A DNA stretch of 39,395 nucleotides. Source: a virus. The notes beneath the pieces are model-generated. The model saw only the letters and a list, made by a program, of their open reading frames with translations, ran no database searches and was not told the DNA's origin. The DNA lies in the IMG/VR virus record IMGVR_UViG_3300031772_000104, positions 1-39,395 of that record. One strand, written 5' to 3'. Made by a program: the position numbers and the translations under genes. This document shows positions 22,056 to 30,706 of this stretch, piece after piece; within the stretch, counting starts at the first letter, position 1, and the number at the start of each line of letters is the position of its first letter.

Positions 22056-23154
22056 TCAATTCCTCCAAGAATTGTTTGGTGCAGTTTTCTCCATCATATT
22101 TCTTACTTTCTTCCTTAGCGTTATCCGCCATCGCCTGAATCGGGCGATAATCCTCTCCTACCCCTATCATACAATTCAATAACTGCGGGGAATTTTTAGG
22201 AGATGTCAATATTCCCGTTTTCATATGTATTACGGCTTCGGAAGACGCTCCCGAATCGGAAGATATTACTGGGAGCCCGACCTTCATTGCCTGAATATTG
22301 ACTAAGACTATTCCCTCCTTTATATAAGTGGGATTGACCAACACATCTGCTTCGGATAATATCTTATACATCTTCTGTTCTTCCACATATCCCAATATCT
22401 CGATTTTAGGGTTGCTGCCATACTTTCTTTTCAATTCATCAAGATACGCTCCACTCCCAATGAATACACACCTTGAATTGGGAAATAATTTATTATACTC
22501 GACAAACGTTTCAGCGAGTATGCCTGGTCCTTTTCCCTCATACATCCTTCCTAAGAACACGAATGTAAATGGTGGTCCATCATCAGAATAATTACGATAT
22601 ATGGTCTTGCGGGAATAACTGCTGGGCATATCTAAAGGAGTAGTGAGTATGGAACTTTTCACCCCGGTTTCTTTCTCCAACACGTTTGCAGAATTGTGAT
22701 TCAAAGCTACGACCTTGCTGATTCTATGAACGAAAAAATGCTCATTTATATAATAAAGATAATTGAACGGTTTGATTCCATATCCATGTATCTCGAACTC
22801 ATCGTTCAATATGCCTACAACCTTCTTACCAGTAATTTTACTAATATACCAACCATACATTGAATGTTGAATACTCGGTAAAATTATTACATCGGGGTCA
22901 AATTTTTTCACGACATTTATATATCCTGCTAATCTAGATACGAATGATGTTAATATTCCCCTGACACGATATATAACATATCCACACTCTACATCTTTAT
23001 CAACTTTCTTAGATTCTTTTGTAAGTTTATATGAAGCTGTAGCTACAGTATGCCCCATCTCGGTGAGATGTTTAGCATAGGTGTGCATGACCATTTCTTG
23101 GCCCCCACCGAGACAATCTTGCTTATTGAATCTAGAAATAAACAATATCCTCAT
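22045..23154 (-). CDS. GT4-family glycosyltransferase
   Basis: 369 residues with GT-B fold: N-terminal loop GGGQEMVMHTYAKHLTEMGH, and C-terminal half FVFLGRMYEGKG then EADVLVNPTYIKEGIVLVNIQAMKVGLPVI, with the Glu-x7-Glu type retaining site (EGIVLVNIQA). It is the first gene of the glycan cassette. A TTTAAATAC box (23179-23186) lies about 30 nt upstream and there is no ribosome site, so this transcript is probably leaderless. Confidence 0.92.
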   Translation of the reverse strand: MRILFISRFNKQDCLGGGQEMVMHTYAKHLTEMGHTVATASYKLTKESKKVDKDVECGYVIYRVRGILTSFVSRLAGYINVVKKFDPDVIILPSIQHSMYGWYISKITGKKVVGILNDEFEIHGYGIKPFNYLYYINEHFFVHRISKVVALNHNSANVLEKETGVKSSILTTPLDMPSSYSRKTIYRNYSDDGPPFTFVFLGRMYEGKGPGILAETFVEYNKLFPNSRCVFIGSGAYLDELKRKYGSNPKIEILGYVEEQKMYKILSEADVLVNPTYIKEGIVLVNIQAMKVGLPVISSDSGASSEAVIHMKTGILTSPKNSPQLLNCMIGVGEDYRPIQAMADNAKEESKKYDGENCTKQFLEELNEL

Positions 23155-23178
23155 ATTTAAAACTATATCCTTGCCAGG

Positions 23179-23186
23179 TATTTAAA
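23179..23186 (-). promoter_or_regulatory. TTTAAATA promoter of the glycan cassette
   Basis: The minus strand reads GGTTTAAATACCTGG, centred about 28 nt before the GT4 start, the spacing of a real archaeal TATA box for a leaderless gene. Confidence 0.65.
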
Positions 23187-23187
23187 C

Positions 23188-23316
23188 CTATGGGTCTTTC
23201 TTACGTCTTTCCTTCCATTTCTGTCTACGCACTTCTTTCTCTGGGAGGTATTCATCAAAATCTTCAGTCAGTATTCTTGACAAATCATATTCATATTGTT
23301 TTTCTTTCTTATTCAT
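23188..23316 (-). CDS. 42-aa charged protein, unknown
   Basis: ATG 23316 to TAG 23188. A highly charged helix (MNKKEKQYEYDLSRI ... VRRQKWKERRKKDP), possibly nucleic-acid or capsid binding. It follows the portal stop by 15 bases with a weak AAGTGA site. Confidence 0.5.
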   Translation of the reverse strand: MNKKEKQYEYDLSRILTEDFDEYLPEKEVRRQKWKERRKKDP

Positions 23317-23331
23317 CAAAAATCACTTTGG

Positions 23332-25392
23332 TTATGTTGGAGGGGCTGGAGGGGCTGGAGGAACTATAGGCCCTTGTGCTGGTGGTGCGCCCGCTCCGCT
23401 ATCCATCCCCATTGGAGCCGGCCCCATTCCCGGCATTGCTGGAGGCATTCCAGGCATCGGTGGAGCGCCAGCGGCCTCTTCAGTCGCTTCTTCCTCTTTC
23501 GCTTTTTCGCTCCTCTCGTCGTCCGTGAGGAACATCTTATCTATTATTCTGGATAATTTAGTGCTTACCTTCTTCTTAGTCTTCTGCTTTCCTTCAGTGA
23601 CACCCAGAGCATCCTTCATAGTTCTCATCGTATCCATGAAATTCGGCTCTGGTTGCGGCGCTGGTGCGGCTCCCGGAGGCGCGGCTCCTGCGGCCATTAC
23701 ATCCAATGCCGGTAATCCCCCTTCAGGGGATTGTCCCGGCATACCTGGCGACGGCGTTAATCCTCCCATCTGGTCAGGTAGCATTGGAACTCCCGGCTGT
23801 TGTCCCGGAGGCATAGGCGGCATTCCCGGCATTCCTCCCGCTGGAGGCATCGGAGGTGCGCCCATCCCAGGCATCCCACCACCCGGAGCACCCATACCAG
23901 GTGCTCCCATACCCATCATCATCATTTCCGGACTCATCAGAGGACCTTTTCCAACGGTATATTCGTCCCCCTTCCATATGACCTTCAATCCCATAGCAGA
24001 TAATCTCTCGGCATTGTTTATCTGCGCGGCGCGAACTTCCTCGCGCTCTAATTTATTATCGTTTATGTTCGACTCACACTTCAAGTTCCAATCGGTTATC
24101 CCCATTGATATTGTTATCCATCTCAATACTTTGTTATCCACCGTCTCTTGAAGAGTTCTAATGGTCCTATCGGCCAGTGAAATCGTATTCTTATCATTCT
24201 TAAGACTGCCGGGGCTGGTATCGTTAATGAATGCTAATGTTATCCCATACACTGACGCTATTCTCACCCTCAAATCATCCTTTATCGCAATCAACTCTGC
24301 ATTCGGGTCCTGCATCAACTTAATGAAGTTAGCGTTGGTTGGAGCGGTCTCAGAAACACCCAATACTGCTGGAGTGAACGGGTCATCCTTCGTTCCTTCT
24401 CTGACCTTCTGCCACATTTCTTGCAGAGCATCTGGGTCATCGGTCGGAATAAAGAGAATACCTGGAACCTTACAGAATTCATAATAATTCCTTACCCTCT
24501 TCTCAATCATGTGATAGGATATAAGTTCATCCTTGATTTTCAAGCACTTCGGGAACCCGTAGATAATGCTTGGGTAATAATACATCAAATGACAAATCTC
24601 TTCGTCAATGTAATAAGTAGAGGTCTTGGTTGCGGTGAATACCTGATACATCGCTCTGAACGTCGGCTTACCGCAGGTTGGGCACTTCATATCGTTCTCT
24701 CCCATCAGAGAGGAACGGTGGTCCAGACAAACTCTTCCTTTTCCAGGGTAACCAGTTTCAAAGTCGAATAGTTTAATAACATCTCTTGGGTCCAGCGCGA
24801 AGAACTCCTTCGGGAAGGCTTTGAGCGTTCCATCGGTTCCCCAGTGATACTCTTTGTGCGCCAAAATATACCCGTTGTCCGTGACCAACATGTGGAACAT
24901 AGTGGCCTTCATTACTTCCTGTAACGATTGTTTATTCAGGTTGGCCTTCTCTATGAATGAATTGAACTGGTCTACTCTGGCAACCCCTAACTGCGGCTTA
25001 TTGGGTTCTCTTAGGTTTTTAGAGTGACATATCTCACATTCATCTACATCCTCATCAAATTCCTCTCCGCAGACATTACACTTTTTGGCAAATGCGGGTT
25101 TCCAAGCGAATCCGAACCTGAACACCTCATCTCTCATTTTCTGAAGAACATCACATAAAATCGATACTTCATCCTCATACCAATAACACCATGATAACCA
25201 CATTCTGTTCGTATACGCCGGAGAATAATCGTAAGATGGGATACCTGGTCTGGCTGACCTGGTATTCAGATATGGTGACGCCTTTTTCAGGGTTTCATCG
25301 TTAGAAGACACCAGTCCAGCTAATCTCTGACCCCAGGTCGGTTTGACCTTTCTATCCATGGCGGCGAACTCGAAACTATCTAATATTCCCAT
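23332..25392 (-). CDS. portal protein with two zinc ribbons
   Basis: Portal ring subunit through which DNA enters and leaves the head. The C-terminal half of the core has the typical portal helices (SVYGITLAFIND, RTIRTLQETVDNKVLRWI, LEREEVRAAQINNAERLSAMG). Two zinc-binding inserts are unusual: CNVCGEEF...CEIC (around residues 108-122) and C...CPTCG (around 222-240). After about residue 480 the chain becomes a long Gly/Met/Pro-rich, probably disordered tail (MMMMGMGAPGMGAPGGG), then a charged segment and a second Pro-rich tail. Length 686 residues is large for a portal because of these additions. It follows an ATACATATATA box and precedes the glycan cassette. Confidence 0.88.
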   Translation of the reverse strand: MGILDSFEFAAMDRKVKPTWGQRLAGLVSSNDETLKKASPYLNTRSARPGIPSYDYSPAYTNRMWLSWCYWYEDEVSILCDVLQKMRDEVFRFGFAWKPAFAKKCNVCGEEFDEDVDECEICHSKNLREPNKPQLGVARVDQFNSFIEKANLNKQSLQEVMKATMFHMLVTDNGYILAHKEYHWGTDGTLKAFPKEFFALDPRDVIKLFDFETGYPGKGRVCLDHRSSLMGENDMKCPTCGKPTFRAMYQVFTATKTSTYYIDEEICHLMYYYPSIIYGFPKCLKIKDELISYHMIEKRVRNYYEFCKVPGILFIPTDDPDALQEMWQKVREGTKDDPFTPAVLGVSETAPTNANFIKLMQDPNAELIAIKDDLRVRIASVYGITLAFINDTSPGSLKNDKNTISLADRTIRTLQETVDNKVLRWITISMGITDWNLKCESNINDNKLEREEVRAAQINNAERLSAMGLKVIWKGDEYTVGKGPLMSPEMMMMGMGAPGMGAPGGGMPGMGAPPMPPAGGMPGMPPMPPGQQPGVPMLPDQMGGLTPSPGMPGQSPEGGLPALDVMAAGAAPPGAAPAPQPEPNFMDTMRTMKDALGVTEGKQKTKKKVSTKLSRIIDKMFLTDDERSEKAKEEEATEEAAGAPPMPGMPPAMPGMGPAPMGMDSGAGAPPAQGPIVPPAPPAPPT

Positions 25393-25409
25393 ATTGTTTC
25401 AACCTATTG

Positions 25410-25422
25410 TTTATATATGTAT
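25410..25422 (-). promoter_or_regulatory. ATACATATATA box of the portal gene
   Basis: The minus strand reads ATACATATATAAA, about 24 nt before the portal ATG. It overlaps the last codons of the small gene at 25424-25683. Confidence 0.6.
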
Positions 25423-25423
25423 C

Positions 25424-25683
25424 TTATTCTATTTTCTTCTCTGTATTTCCTCTGCTCATTCGTCTGCTGTTGTAATCCTTCTCAAAATCTCCATTTAGCC
25501 ATATTTCTTCAGTCATTTCATCTGGATACATTCCATTCCATGCCTTTTGTGTTTTTCCGCATATTTTTTGTTACGTTCCTTTATTTCATCTTTATACAAT
25601 TCTCTATATATTTTTCCCTTTTCAGAAAATTCTTTCTTATGGTTCATATAATATTGACGTCTTTGTTCTTTAGTTTGTGCCAT
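25424..25683 (-). CDS. 86-aa basic protein split by a -1 frame change
   Basis: ATG 25683 (AGGTGA upstream) opens a basic coiled region (MAQTKEQRRQYYMNHKKEF...). The frame stops after 56 residues (TGA at 25515-25513). A -1 shift in the A-rich run CACAAAAGG continues into AWNGMYPDEMTEEIW and on to TAA 25424, giving 86 residues. Either sequence error, programmed frameshift or a decaying gene; the downstream frame looks protein-like. Function unknown. Confidence 0.45.
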
Positions 25684-25691
25684 TCATTCAC

Positions 25692-26429
25692 CTAACTGAT
25701 TTGTTTTTCTTCTAATCCTCTTGCCATACGACGACTCTGATAATCCTTCAATCGACTGTTGAATTCTCTTTGCTTGGTATCCAGTAACATTCCTCTGGCA
25801 TCAAATAATCCCGATAGAAGTATCTTATCCTCATCTGGCAAGGTTGTCCAGTTCATTGCTGTTATGGTTCCGTCGTTGTTCCTTAAGAACTGCGCTCTGT
25901 CAAACATTCCATCCATGGTATATATGGCCTTTTTCTTGTTCATTTCTACGTCTCTTTCCTTTTGGTCACTTGAGAATATCTTCTTAGGGTCTACTGGTTG
26001 TGGAGGTATATAACTATTGTCATCCACTCCGGGTTCGTAGACGTTCTCTGCCAACGTTGTTGCCCTGGCACATCCTGGCTTATACACTCCCATTCGGGCG
26101 AACTTTCTACATGCGGCCACCGATTTCTTGTTAGAGGGGTCGTATTTAGGTTTTCTGAATTTGCTCCAGTCATCCCATGTCTTTATCATATCATCGAAAT
26201 AGGGTTCAGCAGACTTATCTAATTTTTCTTTCATCTCTTCTGCGTCCTTCTTCACTCCCATCTCGAATCTTATTCCTCGGTCACCGGGATATTTTTGTCT
26301 ATGGTCATGCTTACCATAGATTATATCGCTGGGGATTCCGTCTGGGAACGCCGTGCATCTGAACCAGTGGTTTTCCGGGTCTTGTTCGAAGTGTTTGCAT
26401 TTCAAACACATTGGCGCCCAAGTAATCAT
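25692..26429 (-). CDS. phage head-gene neighbourhood protein, Cys-rich N-terminus
   Basis: 245 residues from ATG 26429, whose ATG overlaps the protease-gene stop (ATGA) after a GGTGAT site; the longer frame to 26525 is inside that gene. The N-terminus CLKCKHFE...[22 protein letters not shown] matches a small family common near portal and head genes of tailed viruses; its role is not known to me. The C-terminal half ([19 protein letters not shown] and [19 protein letters not shown]) resembles the N-terminal 120 residues of the upstream 420-aa gene, so the two are paralogous modules. Confidence 0.6.
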   Translation of the reverse strand: MITWAPMCLKCKHFEQDPENHWFRCTAFPDGIPSDIIYGKHDHRQKYPGDRGIRFEMGVKKDAEEMKEKLDKSAEPYFDDMIKTWDDWSKFRKPKYDPSNKKSVAACRKFARMGVYKPGCARATTLAENVYEPGVDDNSYIPPQPVDPKKIFSSDQKERDVEMNKKKAIYTMDGMFDRAQFLRNNDGTITAMNWTTLPDEDKILLSGLFDARGMLLDTKQREFNSRLKDYQSRRMARGLEEKQIS

Positions 26430-27688
26430 AAGACAATCACCTTCTTCTGTAAGAATTGTAAAATACGGTCCCCAACCTTCATTGCTGGCTCTCTTGGATG
26501 TTCTGACAGAACATACTCGCTCCAACAGTCCGCTATGAATTCTCTGATATTGAGTTCCGCGTGAAGACTTACTTCTTTACTGACCGCTCCTTCGGCCAAT
26601 AAATCAATCTCTATCTCACGGATTATCGGGTCTCTGGATAAGTCATAAACATGTATCAATCCATGAGCGAATTCATGGGCGGTTATGTAATCCAATCTGG
26701 CGCACCCTTTTGGAATCCAATTATGTTTAACGGAATCTTCTAAGAACAGTTCTACTTTATGAGGGTTTGCGGCATATGCGTCTGCTATGGCTATCCCCAA
26801 CTTTCCTTTGTTATAATACGTCACCGCTATTGCCGACGTCTCTTTTTCATAATCTTCATCTAACTTGAACACTTCGTCAGCCAATCCAGTGGTTCCCAAG
26901 AATACGAGTTCTTCATTGAAGAACGGAGATAATTTAGTGTATATCCTATATCTGCTGAGTAAATGATTTGCAAATACCGGACTCATCTTCTCAATATCGG
27001 TCTTCAAACTTGGATTCTTCTTATATAATATCTTCTTGGTCTGCTCTGGCGTGAATTCCGCACTCTCTATCTTCTCAAATATTCTCAACAATTGGTCTCT
27101 GTTCGTTATCTTTGATGGGATATGTTCTCTGAGTTTAAGCCCAAGTCTGCTCAAGAACCCGTTCTGAAAATACATTTTAGCATATCCATCTGGAGTGAAA
27201 TAGAATTCCAACAAGTCCTTCAGATTTGTATCCATTTCTTGAAAATTGGGAAGAAACACATACCCTTCCGGGGTCACTTCTAAATTCAACCCATGAACGA
27301 TATTGAAAGTCTCGAACATTCGCTTCTCTTGTCTTCCCTTCGGCAGCTGGTCTTTAATGAACATTCCTGACTTTCCTGGTAAAGCGACGCCTCTATAATC
27401 AAAGAACGCACTTAAAATCTGTTTGTCTTGAGGTTGAAGACTATACCAATTCTTTATATAAATGATATTTCTCTCGGTGATACCGAACATCATTCTGGGA
27501 AGAACTGAATATATGGACATCTTCCCGGAATCTATTCCATATATTTCTCTTCCTACCATCCTCTCATATTGCTGCGCCTGCTGTAATACCATCTTACACT
27601 CGTCGCCAGCTATTCCTGCTTCAGCAAAACGCTTACAACTTGAAACCGTCCTTCTATTCAATGGATTAAAAGCCGCGCGACCTGGCAT
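26426..27688 (-). CDS. head-associated zinc metalloprotease (HEXXH)
   Basis: 420 residues. The last 100 carry a metallopeptidase site: His338-Glu-Phe-Ala-His342 ([12 protein letters not shown]), with Glu383 ([14 protein letters not shown]) as likely third ligand, similar to metallopeptidase domains of phage head-morphogenesis proteins. The N-terminal 120 residues share [19 protein letters not shown] and [17 protein letters not shown] with the downstream gene. The middle part is unknown. It sits just upstream of the portal and could process a structural protein or act as a packaged enzyme. Confidence 0.7.
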   Translation of the reverse strand: MPGRAAFNPLNRRTVSSCKRFAEAGIAGDECKMVLQQAQQYERMVGREIYGIDSGKMSIYSVLPRMMFGITERNIIYIKNWYSLQPQDKQILSAFFDYRGVALPGKSGMFIKDQLPKGRQEKRMFETFNIVHGLNLEVTPEGYVFLPNFQEMDTNLKDLLEFYFTPDGYAKMYFQNGFLSRLGLKLREHIPSKITNRDQLLRIFEKIESAEFTPEQTKKILYKKNPSLKTDIEKMSPVFANHLLSRYRIYTKLSPFFNEELVFLGTTGLADEVFKLDEDYEKETSAIAVTYYNKGKLGIAIADAYAANPHKVELFLEDSVKHNWIPKGCARLDYITAHEFAHGLIHVYDLSRDPIIREIEIDLLAEGAVSKEVSLHAELNIREFIADCWSEYVLSEHPREPAMKVGDRILQFLQKKVIVL

Positions 27689-27690
27689 TT

Positions 27691-28116
27691 CTACCTCTCT
27701 TCCTCGACCTTGCTTGGTTGTTTATACTCTCCCATTGCGTTCTCGACCATGAATGCTAACATCTTTTGTAAAACAGTGTGTTTACTGGTGTATTTCATGA
27801 ATTCTTTATCATCAAAATTCTCTTCATAACGTTTCATCAACGACAACAACTTGTCATATCTATCAAATGACTTCTCTATGGCAAAACGAATGTCTACCAA
27901 CCTCATCCCATCGAACTCTTTAAATACATTCTCTATATACTTATATTCAGTATCTGATTTATTGAATTCTACCAACATCCCGCCCACGAATCCCGAGAAC
28001 GCCTCTCCCTGCTTCTCCACGTCGATTTTCTCAAGCGGCTCGGCTATAACAGCCGCTTTTTGCTGTGCCATCTTTTTCTTGAGTTCCTTCAGGCTGGTCT
28101 TCAAGTCGTCAGACAT
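27691..28116 (-). CDS. 141-aa protein, unknown
   Basis: No family recognised. Helical and charged; N-terminal 20 residues are Lys-rich, later SFDRYDKLLSLMKRYEENF looks amphipathic. An AAGGTGAG site and an ATACATATATA box stand immediately before ATG. It is the first gene of the portal operon. Confidence 0.6.
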   Translation of the reverse strand: MSDDLKTSLKELKKKMAQQKAAVIAEPLEKIDVEKQGEAFSGFVGGMLVEFNKSDTEYKYIENVFKEFDGMRLVDIRFAIEKSFDRYDKLLSLMKRYEENFDDKEFMKYTSKHTVLQKMLAFMVENAMGEYKQPSKVEEER

Positions 28117-28125
28117 GGGCTCACC

Positions 28126-28139
28126 TTATATATATGTAT
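28126..28139 (-). promoter_or_regulatory. ATACATATATA box of the portal operon
   Basis: The minus strand reads ATACATATATATAA, only about 16 nt before ATG 28116, closer than a normal TATA box allows for a transcript including the ATG. Confidence 0.6.
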
Positions 28140-28517
28140 TCAATAATCTATTTCTCTTCCACTATCATTTATCCTGATTGCGTCGATTATCTTTTTTCTT
28201 CGTTTATATTTGTTAGTGGTATTCCAACTTCTATAGACCATGAAATCATATTTATTAGACCTGGCTGCCCGCGACAATATCGCATTCTCTTTTCTCTCAA
28301 AAACATCCTGTAATATCCAGTGCAACGTCATTCTTGGAATTCCGGTTTCCTCGGCTATTATGGTTATACTCGCTTCTTTACTGCGATTTTTTGACGCCCA
28401 TGATAAAAGAACTACGCAATCCCTCATCATCTTACACTCTTCATGAGACCTCAAGGGGTTATATTTGCGGTAGAACCGCTTTCCAGATTTTTTATCAAGT
28501 GCCAAGGAACACCTCAT
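28140..28517 (-). CDS. 125-aa helix-turn-helix protein
   Basis: Residues about 48-75 (ASITIIAEETGIPRMTLHWIL) look like a helix-turn-helix; the C-terminus is basic (YKRRKKIIDA). Probably a DNA-binding protein, perhaps a small terminase or regulator; no family can be named. The ATG overlaps the stop of the upstream gene (ATGA), so the two are coupled. Confidence 0.5.
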   Translation of the reverse strand: MRCSLALDKKSGKRFYRKYNPLRSHEECKMMRDCVVLLSWASKNRSKEASITIIAEETGIPRMTLHWILQDVFERKENAILSRAARSNKYDFMVYRSWNTTNKYKRRKKIIDAIRINDSGREIDY

Positions 28518-28909
28518 CTCCGCAAATTGACAAGTTTACTCAAATGCAGGAATGATTTTGCCCCACAAAAAATACACGAATCTGGAGGCATATCCAGAGC
28601 ATATTGTCCGCCACAGACTGGACAACGATAATTTTTATTAATGGGGAGTGTAATCCCTAATTTGTTTCTTACAATTCTCTGCCACGGTTCTTTATATGAT
28701 ATGTCCCCGATATCTTGAACCCCAAGTTCGCGACTTGGACCTTTATAATGTCGGTCCTCTCCAGGGTCATCGGCGATATTGCCCTTTTTTGTTCGACGAT
28801 TATACTCTTCGTCTATTTTTTTATTCCAATAGTCTCGCACTTCGTCGTCGACATTCTCATAACGTTTCTTAAGAGCATCGGCGATTTTAGACGTTTCATC
28901 TGTGGTCAT
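28514..28909 (-). CDS. zinc-ribbon protein, unknown role
   Basis: 131 residues from ATG 28909; a TTG start at 28924 is also possible. The N-terminal 90 residues are charged and helical. The C-terminus is a zinc ribbon (RCPVCGGQYAL ... SCIFCGAKSF). A regulator or virion factor by context; unproven. Confidence 0.55.
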   Translation of the reverse strand: MTTDETSKIADALKKRYENVDDEVRDYWNKKIDEEYNRRTKKGNIADDPGEDRHYKGPSRELGVQDIGDISYKEPWQRIVRNKLGITLPINKNYRCPVCGGQYALDMPPDSCIFCGAKSFLHLSKLVNLRR

Positions 28910-28943
28910 GGGAGAGCCTACCAAATGTGGGGTATGAAGGTAT

Positions 28944-28958
28944 TATATATATATGTAT
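28944..28958 (-). promoter_or_regulatory. ATACATATATA box, with TTTAAATA box upstream
   Basis: The minus strand carries ATACATATATATATA about 42 nt before ATG 28909 and, 30 nt further up (28982-28989), AGTTTAAATACTTGA. These two boxes lie in the short gap after the PCNA gene. Confidence 0.55.
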
Positions 28959-29008
28959 AAAACTATATGAACGTGTTCAAGTATTTAAACTTAACTGTTT
29001 AAAATAAT

Positions 29009-29743
29009 TCACTCCGAATATATCTTGGGAGCGAGTATGATAGAGAATGTTCCCTGCTCAGCGACCTGAGTTGCTCTCATGGGCACGTCCTTGCCAATCT
29101 CTATCTTCAAATTACTGCCCTTTTGCTTGATTTTGAAAATAGAAATCGCCATATCGACCCCATACCCAGCAAACGCTGGAGCGGTATTACTGTAATCTTC
29201 TAACTCGTCTGAAGAGAACTCCGTCTCGGTAGAACGGTTGTCCTCTTTGACACTGAACTTACACCCTTCCGGGGTTGCTGTGATTTTTAAATCTCCCTGT
29301 TCCTTCAAATCGGAGAATATTGCGACTATGTTGTTCGTTTGGCTGTCATTGAAATTCATTGTCGTATTCGTCTCGAACTTAGGGTCTCTTTGGTTGGGGG
29401 GAACTATGCTTGGTTGGGCGAACTGCTTCTTGATTTTTCCCATTTTACAGATAGTAGTCCCATCTTCAATCAGGAAGGTAGCTGCTGGATATTCTTTGGA
29501 TAAGTTGACCACCGTCTTGATATCCGCAACATCAATCGGCAATCTGACGGAAGTCAGCCCCGAATTCAGTTCTTTGGACTCAAATCGCATCATGGCAGAA
29601 TTGCTGTCATTTATATGTCTGACTATCAATCTATCATTCTCGACTGTCATCACTATGCTCTTCAATCCCATCACGTTCGAAGATATTACATTATATAACA
29701 TCTTAAGTATATCCGTTGGTATCGTTAGACTTATTTCTGCCAT
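29009..29743 (-). CDS. pcn: PCNA-type DNA sliding clamp
   Basis: 244 residues in two similar halves, the archaeal/eukaryal clamp fold. The C-terminal stretch (VDMAISIFKIKQKG ... ATQVAEQGTFSIILAPKI) matches PCNA families. It encircles DNA as a trimer and tethers the family B polymerase encoded at 16209. The start overlaps the end of the dCMP deaminase gene by 13 bases. Divergence from cellular PCNAs is strong, so a virus lineage of its own is likely. Confidence 0.82.
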   Translation of the reverse strand: MAEISLTIPTDILKMLYNVISSNVMGLKSIVMTVENDRLIVRHINDSNSAMMRFESKELNSGLTSVRLPIDVADIKTVVNLSKEYPAATFLIEDGTTICKMGKIKKQFAQPSIVPPNQRDPKFETNTTMNFNDSQTNNIVAIFSDLKEQGDLKITATPEGCKFSVKEDNRSTETEFSSDELEDYSNTAPAFAGYGVDMAISIFKIKQKGSNLKIEIGKDVPMRATQVAEQGTFSIILAPKIYSE

Positions 29744-30180
29744 TTTCTCAACACTACTCCGCTTTCTTTTAACATCTCTCTGCTTAAATCGTCTTTATAT
29801 GCCTCGTCTTTATAAACAACCTCTACAATTCCCGCATTGATTATCATCTTGGTGCATTGAACGCAGGGGTGATAATTACAATACATAGTAGACCCATTCG
29901 TAGGAGTGCCGTGATAGGCGGCTTGAACAATAGCGTTCTGTTCCGCGTGTACGGCCCTGCATAACTCTTGTCTCTCGCCGGAGGGGACGTTCATCTGTTG
30001 TCGTATGCACCCCACTTCCTCACAGTGTTTTAGTCCTCTGGGTGCGCCGTTGTATCCGGTGGATATGACATGCCCCTCCTTCACCAACACCGCCCCAACT
30101 TGTCGTCTCATACAAGTGGTTCTCGTGGACACTAAATCCACCATATTCATGAAATATTCATCTTTATCTGGACGTGTCAT
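29731..30180 (-). CDS. dCMP deaminase
   Basis: 149 residues. Converts dCMP to dUMP for dTTP synthesis. Zinc site: HAEQNA with PCVQC (CNYHPCVQC), plus the dCMP-deaminase feature NGAPRG and the additional Cys/His pattern around residues 53-58. Sits between PCNA and a zinc-ribbon gene, so nucleotide supply and replication are grouped. Confidence 0.9.
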   Translation of the reverse strand: MTRPDKDEYFMNMVDLVSTRTTCMRRQVGAVLVKEGHVISTGYNGAPRGLKHCEEVGCIRQQMNVPSGERQELCRAVHAEQNAIVQAAYHGTPTNGSTMYCNYHPCVQCTKMIINAGIVEVVYKDEAYKDDLSREMLKESGVVLRKWQK

Positions 30181-30441
30181 TTAACATCCTCCACAATCAT
30201 CTGAACTCAGTATCTCATAACATTCTGGACATTGTAATATTAGATACTCTATATCTGTTATATATTCCTGGCTTCCATACAACGTTTTATGTGTTTTGGG
30301 AACCATCCCAACCACGTTCATTGGTTGTGGAGGACGGGGCGACTCCGTGTGGGTAAAAGATGTGGTCCCATCTATATGCTCCCACGCGCTAGTAAGTCTC
30401 ATCGGTGGTTTTTTGGCGCATTCTGGGCAAAAATATCTCAT
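30181..30441 (-). CDS. 86-aa zinc-ribbon protein
   Basis: Start M11 of the long frame is chosen because GGTGA precedes ATG 30441. Two CPxC pairs (YFCPECAKK near the start; QCPECYEIL near the end) bracket a loop. Probably a small zinc-binding accessory factor. Start overlaps the previous gene's stop region by a few bases. Confidence 0.55.
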   Translation of the reverse strand: MRYFCPECAKKPPMRLTSAWEHIDGTTSFTHTESPRPPQPMNVVGMVPKTHKTLYGSQEYITDIEYLILQCPECYEILSSDDCGGC

Positions 30442-30443
30442 TT

Positions 30444-30701
30444 TCACCATTCTCCTAATTGATATCCACATTCTGGAACTGGACAGTAGTATTTATCGAC
30501 CCCGAACACTCCACCACTAATGATTTTCATGGCTCCACCATATCCAGTCCAGTTACATTTCGGACAAGTGTGTTCTGATTGAATCCAGTCCTGTTCAGTG
30601 TCATATCTGTTACCAGCATCAGTCGATATAACCATCATTAATGCGAGATATCCAAGCACTCCTAAGATTATCAATATCAGCACCCATTTGTCTCCATTCA
30701 T
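30444..30701 (-). CDS. 85-aa membrane-anchored zinc-ribbon protein
   Basis: Residues 6-26 (WVLILIILGVLGYLALMMVI) form one transmembrane helix. A zinc ribbon follows (TCPKCNWTG ... YCPVPECGY). A membrane-linked regulatory or structural protein is possible; unknown family. Confidence 0.55.
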   Translation of the reverse strand: MNGDKWVLILIILGVLGYLALMMVISTDAGNRYDTEQDWIQSEHTCPKCNWTGYGGAMKIISGGVFGVDKYYCPVPECGYQLGEW

Positions 30702-30706
30702 TCAAA

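Noticed and set aside
23525-24151. Gly/Pro-rich plus-strand ORF of 208 codons
   Set aside because: It is the mirror of the portal's Gly/Met/Pro-rich tail, not a separate gene.
26429-26525. Longer N-terminus for the 245-aa gene
   Set aside because: It would lie wholly inside the protease gene, while ATG 26429 has an ATGA overlap and a ribosome site.
29731-30180. dCMP deaminase as a tRNA C33 editing enzyme
   Set aside because: It has the normal dCMP-deaminase motifs and replication neighbours; nothing in the sequence links it to tRNA.
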